The notes beneath the pieces were generated by a model that saw only the letters and a program-made list of their open reading frames with translations, did not search any database and was not told the DNA's origin. Shown here in pieces: positions 56,260 through 64,000 of a DNA stretch of 64,000 bases (its first letter is position 1; the number at the start of each line of letters is the position of its first letter). A program made the translations under genes and the position numbers. Source of the DNA: Orychophragmus violaceus (lineage: Eukaryota; Streptophyta; Magnoliopsida; Brassicales; Brassicaceae); contig CM058233.1 in NCBI GenBank assembly GCA_030180135.1, positions 29,111,615-29,175,614 on the forward strand. The letters are read 5' to 3'.

Positions 56260-59096
56260 CGGGCTACCCCTTGATAGCTTAAGCTTCCATGCAGTCCAGC
56301 CCTAGGACATTACCCCGTATTCTCCAGACCACACACCTACCGGCGTCACTCAGTAGGTTAACACCATAACCAGAATCACCACCCAAAGGCACGTTAACCG
56401 ATCAGGCAACTACCCGAAGATCCATTCGGTCGGAAGTATCGGAACGTTTTCATTCAACTTGCACGATATAAGGCACCCGAGAGTCCTATGAACAATAATT
56501 AAACACGCAGACTCTCTGGGACTCTACACATCAAGCAAGACCGACAAGGTCAAATATAAATAAACACACATCCGATCTATCCCGCAAGTCCAAGTCAACC
56601 AGCACCACCACCACCAACCTTATCCGATACTATACTGGATTAGGTTAACTACCAAACTTACCAGATCCCACTACCGAGGTAAGTATCACAAAACATGTCT
56701 ATTCGGCCCAACATCAGAATAGACAAACAACACAAACAACAGACTATCCAGCCCAACACCGGAGTAATCCAACAATCAAGCCTGCACACAACACAATATC
56801 AATCCAGCAACACACAAGCAATTTAATAATTAAGCAATCCTTTAAGTTCATTCTCATCTTTTAATTCATTCAGTCCGCTACCTTGGGATCTAACAGATTG
56901 CTAACCCCGTACACGGCTCATTACCAATTAACACCATTAATTATCTTTCCTAAACATCTTTTATAAACTTTTCGATCTGTCAGTTTAAGATTAGTAAACT
57001 TACTAATCTTCCGATATCTCATTGTTATTTTATTTAATTCATTTAACTCGATACCCCACCTATTATCTAATACCCTCCCCATTATTATAGTATATGGTTC
57101 AGTATGTCTTTTAACTGTATTTTAATTATGTCTTAATTTCCCGTATATAGATTCATTTAATTACGTTCATACTATAGTACACATGTATATACGTCCTAAC
57201 CATGACAGTCTATATGAATGCATCAAACAATATTTAATCAATGGATTAACGAGCATTAACGATTTACTATCTAGCATGCATATATATCCTAGCCAATTCA
57301 ATCATTTAACCAATACCAGTCATGTAACCAATCAATCACATGCATGCAAACCTAAAACTACGGTTTAGGGATTCCCGGTCTACATGACTTATACTACATT
57401 CATAAAAAACCGACTCACAATGTGATAAGCTGACAGATTACAGTGTAACAGACTATGAACTCCGGAGACCGAGCTGCTGCTAAACCCGAACCTTCCCCAA
57501 ACCAAAGACCTGAAACAATGCAATTCCCAAGCTAAACCAAGCTAAATCGAACCATTGACCGGTTTGACCAAGGTTGACCGAGCGTTCACCGTTGACTGAA
57601 CTAATCCGGGTTGACCACGAGTTGACCAAAGCTGAACCGGCTTGAACCAAGTTTGAACCGGCTTTAACCAACTCCCAAACTAAACCGGCTGGACAATGGT
57701 GGCTAAAGAGGCTTCTCCGGCGACTTCTCCAATGTTGACCGCGGCGGAGAAGGATTGACCCGCGGATGATGGACTTCTACGGTGACTGACCGGTGAAGAG
57801 ATGGTCTCCGGCGTGAGAGAACGGGCAATAGAGAGTCACAGTAGGAGGGAGAAGCTCAAGACAATCTTTCTGCGGTGTTGACCGGCGAGACTCAAGCATT
57901 GACTCACGGAGAAGGAGAGTTGACCGGCGGAGGAAAGGCTTCTCCGGTGATTTGACCGGTGAAGAGGCGAGCTCCGGTGGATGAATGGCTAGAGAGAGGC
58001 TGAAATGAGACAGATGTTCATGGTCTAAAGGGAGAATCACGGCGACAGCAAGGGAGAACCGGCGGCGGTGAAACTCCTGTGAGGCTCTCCGGTGGATGAG
58101 ATGGTCTCTGGCGAGAACTCCGGTGAGAGGAGAGTCCCAAAAAAGGAGAGAAGCCGGCTGGTGACTGAACAAGGGAGGAGAAACTTTGGTGGCTCCTCGG
58201 CGGCTGCTCCAGCGTGATTTCGGCGGCGGCGGAGGAGCTTGAACGGCGGCGAATGGTGAGGAGGAGATGGTGATCACACGTATATCACTGTTTATTGAAG
58301 ATTCAAGGTGGATGGAGAGATATTTTGGTAACTTGTTACTCAAGACATGAAAAACATCAAGAACATCTTGAATATCTTAAAAGAATATGAATATGGGATG
58401 AATTTTTGTGATGAAGATGGTGATAGAAAGAGTGAGGCTCGAGGGTGGTGAGAGAAAAGAGATCAGAGAGAATTTTTTGATGGTTTTTGGGTGAGGTAAG
58501 TGAATGAGAAAGTGAATTATGATTAGACCCAAGAAATGCAAAGAACAAAAACGTGTTCTTTGTATCTAGGAGGAGGAGAGGTGGCGTCAGGGGAGAAGAG
58601 AGAAGTGACATTTGGCATCTCAGGGTCACTTCTGCTCCTATACATTGGATCCACCAAGCCTTAATCGATCAAAATTCTGATCCAATCTGCACGGTCCGTT
58701 TTAGCCAATTCCACGTTTAATTCTTCATAATCCCTTAGCCTTTGAAATAAATCATCCAAGATTCTTTTTAAAATACTAGATTATTTTAGAAGCATTTAAC
58801 AACTTGTTTCACCTCAATCGGTCTTCCATATCTCCCGTACTGGAATTTAAAAGTTTTATCGGTTTTATCGGTTTCAATCCCGATAGTCCGTAAACATGTT
58901 TCTAAATCTGTTTCCTCCATTTCTTGTCTTCTAAATAATTTCTTTATTTAAAAATAGAATCATTGGCCCGTCTTAGCTTCCATCTCGCATTTTGTTAAAA
59001 CTAACAAAATGCCCCTCAAGTCTTGGAAATTACCAAAATACCCATGTTTACTTTTCTGCTGCTCGTTGACCCATTGTTGTGAAATAGGGTATTGCA

Positions 59097-62015
59097 TTCT
59101 TCCCCACTTACAGGATCCTGGTCCCCGAATTCTCCTTTGCTGACAAACTTTGAATCGGAACGGAACCCTGTAAGTCGCCACTCTGGAAATGATCCAACTG
59201 ATCTGATACTCGAACTCTGAACTAACTGAAACTGCACTCCCCATATACCGCAACTGATTTCCGAAACACGGTCTTGCACAAATCCCAAATACTTACATCT
59301 TGAACTCCCCACACTCAATGGATTGACTCTTGATCACTTCAGGTTTCTCATATGATTGCTTCACCGACTCCACTCCGGATTCCCAAAATCACTGATCATG
59401 ATTGAACCGCTCCATTGGGGTCTCTTATTCCATCTGCGACAACTGATAACCGCTTGAATTCACACTTCTGACTTCCCCACTTTGTTTTTACTTCTAGTGC
59501 TTACTGCTTCCCATCGATATTCTGCTAATATTGATATCTTCCCTTCTATCCAACTGAATCGCCATACTCATACATGCCTCGAACTTTCTCGATTACTGAA
59601 CTCCATGCTTCACGGACTTGAAAACTTCTTTTCCTCTGGTAACCTTGAACTGATTTAACACTGACACCGATGCCTTCCAAATCTCGTTGCTAACTCATCA
59701 TACTCGACTGCCTGCTTGAATCCAACTGTCGATGATACCCTCACTGTCTTGCTTTCGGCTCGGTCAAACAGTTTCACTGCTTCCTTGAACTTCTCTTGTC
59801 TTGCGGGTTCGGGTTCGGTCTCATGTTCGCATCACATCGTCCATCGCGTCATTTATCACAATGTAACAACACAACACTGGAGTGGTTACATCTTTTTCTA
59901 ACTTACTCTCGATTTCACCTCCTTATAGAGATATGGTTACTTAGTCATATACCCGATGGTCACACCTGGCTAAGTAGTAATATCCTATAATTCTGCGTCC
60001 TTGTAAGTAAGCTTCCTATCAAAATTTCTTATTAATTCTTGGTATAACGACCTACTGCAACCTTTAATACTCAAACCGATCGGTCTCTATGATTCGCTAA
60101 CCCCAGCTCGAAAGCTACTCGCAACCTAACAAAATTAATAATGCAGTAATGCTCACAATTCCCACTACAATCTTAACGATCAAGCAGATGTATTTCTAAC
60201 AACCTTGTGGTCAAACAAATGTAACACTACAATCTTAACAACCAAGCAATGCATTTCTATCAACTTATCGATAATGCAGATGCAATGCTACAAACCTAAC
60301 AATCAAATGAATGAACCGCGAACAGTTCTAACATTCAAACGATGTAGTGCTAGCAATCCTATCAATTCACAAATGCAAGGATGCTAAAAGAACATACTAG
60401 CACCCTAACGATCAATCAAATGCAAAAAAAATACAAATCAAAAGCTAGTAACCTAGAGAGCAAGCAATGCATCAATCAAACGAGCAACCAAACATTAAAA
60501 AATCTAAAAACATCACGCAACAAATAATCAATCAATCAATAGATCGGCTCATCCTCACGGAATGTCAATGCAGTCATCTCATGGGTCCTGGTGAGTGATC
60601 GCTTGTTCCGATCATTATTTGTTTTCACATCGTAACTGTATTGCATTCACAAACATCACATGCATTCAATAAAACTACTTTCTTACTCAAAATGATAAAT
60701 CAAAATACTTTGCATCCACTATATACATAAAACATCAACATACATATATCAAAGTTTTTAGTACAAAGTTTGATCGAAGTCTACTACAAGCGGTCGACCC
60801 GCCATCCCCAAAAACAAAATCAAGCGCCGCTACATAACCGAGATTGTCAGTGTTGAACAATAATAAGTCGATCTATATACAGTCAAAAATGAGTTAGAAC
60901 CCTTCTTACTTGGGCCTACTCTAATTTCTAAACCTAAAACCTCCAACAAGACCGGTACGCCCTGCAAAGGCAGCAGTACTGCTCGTGGAAGTATCCAATG
61001 GCCGGTGTGCCAGGGGGACGGTGTGGGTGTGCAGCGCAAGTGGATGGCGCTAGCATGGGCACTGTACTAGGACGAGGATCTGCAATCGGGCAGATAGGCG
61101 TGAGGTGGCCATCGTGACCGCAGACGTGACAGATAACTAGTGGTGGTACCGGCTGGTACGGCTCGCAGTAGCGCGGGTCGGTCGAAAGTGGGCACCAATG
61201 AAAATGGAACATGGTAGCTCCGCATGCATAGCAATGCGGATACTGAGACTGCACCGAGGACAATGATTCCAATGAGACAGCCTGAGAAACTGGCTGCTGC
61301 TGAGCATCTAGATGCTGCTCCAAGATATGCACGAGTAGGCCGGTCTGCTCGGCTAGCTGGTCATCCCAGTCGCGGTACTGAGACGATCAATGGGCTCCAT
61401 CACAAAATTGAAGTCTGGAAGCAAGTCTAGTAAGAAGTCGGTTGCACTGTATGGCTCCAGTAGGGCAGGTATCTCGGGGAGAGGTTCCTTCTATAGAGGC
61501 AGAAGAGACGGTAAGGGTGGCAGTCAACTACCAGATGCTCCGAAGATAGCCATATATCTGACATAAGGGTCGTTAGAGTCTGTGGCGTCCCTGAGAGCTG
61601 CATGGAGAAGAGATGGAGGAGACGAGGCGGCAAGTACCGCTGCGGTCGCACCAACAGGTGCACGAAGAGGAACTAGGGCGCGTTCTGTGTGAACCACGTG
61701 CTGACAATAGGGCACACTGCCCTGAACAAACCGGACCGGATCCAGCTGATCCGCGATCACTGCTGATGACGCCTCATCACACCACACACACCAAACCTTC
61801 CTAGGGCACGCTGCTGCGGGTCTGCAACCAAAAACACAACAAATGTCAGTACAATCCTAATAAAAATTCTAACCTCCCATCCCCCCCCCAGTTGACGGAC
61901 GAGGCTCGGTTTCCTAATGGATGCTTGGTGACTCATTTTGACTCAATAAGACACGGAATACTTAGAAAATGAAACGTTTCGAACCCATGACTAACCATGC
62001 TCTTATACCACCTTT
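59097..62015 (-). mobile_element. Interior of minus-strand long-LTR element
   Basis: Lies between the minus-strand LTR ending at 59096 and the LTR starting at 62016. Primer site is GCTCTTATACCA at 61999-62010 (one mismatch to the iMet site). Contains gag-like frames on the minus strand and about 1.9 kb of non-coding sequence, including a TAAC(A/G)ATCAA(G/A)(C/T)-type degenerate repeat block (60170-60480) that mirrors 51480-51740 of the plus-strand copy. No protease, integrase or RT. Confidence 0.75.
60934..61332 (-). pseudogene. Gag-like zinc-knuckle frame of the long-LTR family
   Basis: A 132-codon minus-strand frame with two Cys/His clusters: CYACGATMFHFHWC and CHVCGHDGHLTPIC, the latter close to a retroviral CCHC knuckle (C-x2-C-x4-H-x4-C). 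A proline/alanine-rich tail (STCAAHPHRPPGTPA) follows. It resembles the remnant in the plus-strand copy (CFICG...). Upstream frames (61787-61524) may be the rest of gag in other frames. Probably the only protein trace left in the family. Confidence 0.5.
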
Positions 62016-64000
62016 TGTAACGCCCCTTTCTCGTTATCCGTTGACCGTCGAGCTGACCGGTCAACAATCAAACAAGAACATGACCGATTGAACCCGAGCA
62101 GGCCAAACAAGCAAAGTTCGTCACAATACAAAGTCATAGACAGTCCGGTTTGAGGCAACAGCTCGCACCAAACCGTCCTTGACCCCGTTTACCTCGCTTC
62201 CACAATACAAGGCTTTCAACCAATATTGCTTCCACGAGTTGTGTCGGTTCAGACTAAACCACATATCATGGAAGCGATTTAATTTCTAAGTGTTTAAGTC
62301 TTTTACAATAATTTGGCCTATTTAATCTAGTTCCAAAACAATCAGAAAATAAACATGCACCATGAAACCCAAACCCAAATAAACCCACATTAAAACAATC
62401 GAATCAACCCGCGGCCCAAAAGCTATACCGAGACTACACCGAGGACCTCCCACATCCGTCGAGCTAATCCAAACCTGGAAACAACAAAAAGAGTCTAATG
62501 AGTGATCTAAGATCACCCAGCGAGTCGGTCCCCACTAAAAAGGCTTCTAGAATCTACTAAAGATAATCCCACCCAAAAACCCAAAATAACAATCAGAAGG
62601 AAAGTAAATAGCCGATCATGTGCCACCATGACGTGATAAGCTCCACAACACACAAGAATTCTCTAACAAAGAAAGGAAGCACAGAGATCGAGACCACTGT
62701 GGCACATGATCTCGAATGGACTCGATCTATCTAATGCGGAACAATCCTAACACATTAGGCCCACTATGCGAACTCGGTAACTTCCATGGGAACACTTAGC
62801 TACCGCCATGGTAACTAAAACTACCCACGACTCCTAGACGTAAACGCAAAGTCCTACGAGCTAGGACATTGTTCTCTGTCCATCGATACACAAAGACTGG
62901 GGCTACCCCTTGATAGCCTAAGCTTCTGTGCAGTCCGGCCCTAGGACATGGCCCCGTATTCTCCAGACCACACACCTACCGGCGTCACTGAGTAGGTTAA
63001 CACCATAACCAGAATCACCACCCGAAGGCACGTTACCGATCAGGCAACTACCTTAGGATCCAATCGGTCGAAAGTACAAGAACGCTTTCATTCGACTTGC
63101 GGGATCTAACGCACCCTAGAGTCCTATGAACAATAAATAAACACGTAGAATCTCTGGGATTTTACACATCAAGAAAGAACGACAAGGTCAAATATAAATA
63201 AACACACACCTGATCTATCCCGCAAGTTTTATTCAACCACCATCACCATCAACCTTATCTGGTTCTATACCGGATTAGGTAACTACCAAACTTACCCAAT
63301 CCCGCGACTGAGGTAAGTATCAAACAACATGTCTCTCCGGCCAAACACCAGAATGGACCAACAACACAAATAACGGACTATCCAGCCCAACACCGGAGTA
63401 ATCCAACAATCAAGCTTGCACACAACACAATATCAATCCAGCAACACACAAGCAATTTACTAATTAAGCAAGACTTTAAGTTCATTCTCATCTTTTAAAT
63501 CATTCAGTCCGCTACCTTAGGATTAACGGATTTCTAACCCCGTAGACAGCTCATTACCAATTAACACCATCAATTACCTTTCCTAAAAATCATTTATAAA
63601 CTGTTCGATTTGTCGGTTTAAGATTAATAAACTTACTAATCTCCTGACATCTTATTGTTATTTTATTTAATTCATTTAACCCAATAATCCACCTATTATC
63701 TAATACCCACCCCATTATTATAGTATATGGTTCGCTATGTCTTTTAACCATATTTTAATTATGTCTTAATTTCCCATATATAGATTCATTTAATTACTTT
63801 CATACTATAGTATGCATCAAACAATATTCACTCAACGGATGCATTAACCATTAACTATCTACATGCATATATATCCTAGCCAAGTCAATCACTTAACCGA
63901 TACCAATCAATTAACCAATCAATCACATGCATAAAAACCTAAAATTACGGTTTAGGGATTCCCGGTCTACATGACTTATACTACATGCATAAATAATTGA
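62016..64000 (-). repeat. Minus-strand long LTR, right copy, runs off the window
   Basis: Starts TGTAACGCCCC (reverse of the LTR end) and follows 45984-46616 then 56265-57617 of the left LTR. It contains the uninterrupted version of the site used by the plus-strand element (about 62893-62905). Its other end lies beyond 64000. Confidence 0.85.

Larger units (their letters stand above)
45984..59096 (-). repeat. Minus-strand long LTR, split by a nested element
   Basis: LTR in two blocks, 45984-46616 and 56265-59096 (about 3.46 kb in all), separated by the plus-strand element with TSD CGGGC. In element orientation it begins TGCAATACCC (59096) and ends GGGGCGTTACA (45984). Next to its start lies the purine tract GTGGGGAAGAA (minus strand, about 59097-59107). 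Deletions relative to the right-hand LTR are seen near 46095 (about 165 bp) and 46388 (about 130 bp). The left copy's joined sequence GGGCTACCCCTTGATAGC is found uninterrupted at 62900-62917. Confidence 0.85.

Noticed and set aside
57777..58343. 188-codon minus-strand frame in the split long LTR
   Set aside because: Low-complexity Ser/Pro composition in LTR sequence and no recognised domain; treated as chance.

Overview
This window is plant nuclear DNA, most likely from Brassicaceae heterochromatin. The evidence is GT-AG introns, Ulp1/DUF1985 and RPA-like/REM gene families that are amplified in Arabidopsis relatives, CACTACAAGAAA-type CACTA ends, iMet-primed LTR elements and TTTAGGG-like intergenic DNA. 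I see no intact conventional host gene, no tRNA or rRNA gene and no CRISPR array. Almost everything is a transposable element, a pseudogene, or a host-gene fragment carried by elements. The exact species cannot be told from the sequence alone.

Layout. 1-2.5 kb: a decayed Mutator-like transposase. 2.76-13.6 kb: a TTTAGGG-like ~250 bp tandem array split by a complete CACTA element (2948-12680, TSD GTA). The CACTA carries host-gene fragments (a chimeric U2AF65-like gene, a piece resembling ALKBH10-type 2OG-Fe(II) dioxygenases, possibly a PAZ piece). It is itself split by a Copia element with identical 163 bp LTRs (3568-8491, TSD TATTC). 13.6-25.4 kb: a minus-strand Ulp1-protease/DUF1985 pseudogene split by a second Copia element (17486-24879, TSD CCATC), whose LTRs and leader carry paired TGTCGATCGACA palindromes. 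26.4-27.3 kb: the 3' end of a Helitron. 27.6-28.2 kb: a 3' fragment of SEC13. 29.0-39.2 kb: a ~370 bp tandem duplication, then several minus-strand RPA70/DUF223-like OB-fold pseudogenes and one B3/REM pseudogene. 39.6-41.0 kb: a poly(A) retroposon with an 11 bp TSD. 41.8-45.8 kb: duplicated upstream DNA with a short ORF, a 536 bp hAT-like MITE, a 17 bp retroposon stub and an L1 reverse-transcriptase fragment. 45.9-64 kb: a nested array of one LTR family with very long (~3.5-3.8 kb) LTRs and a short interior without pol. A plus-strand copy (46617-56259, TSD CGGGC) sits inside the LTR of a minus-strand copy that runs off the right edge.

How it fits together: the window is a stack of insertions whose order can be read from target duplications. 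CACTA went into the repeat array, then Copia-1 into CACTA; Copia-2 went into the Ulp1 gene; the plus-strand long-LTR element went into the minus-strand one. Three empty sites can be rebuilt from flanking or related copies. The most unusual observations are the spliceable chimeric gene inside the CACTA, two 16-17 bp retroposon stubs with perfect 13 bp TSDs, the periodic palindromes of Copia-2, and the long-LTR/short-interior family. Distances and difference counts were made by eye.
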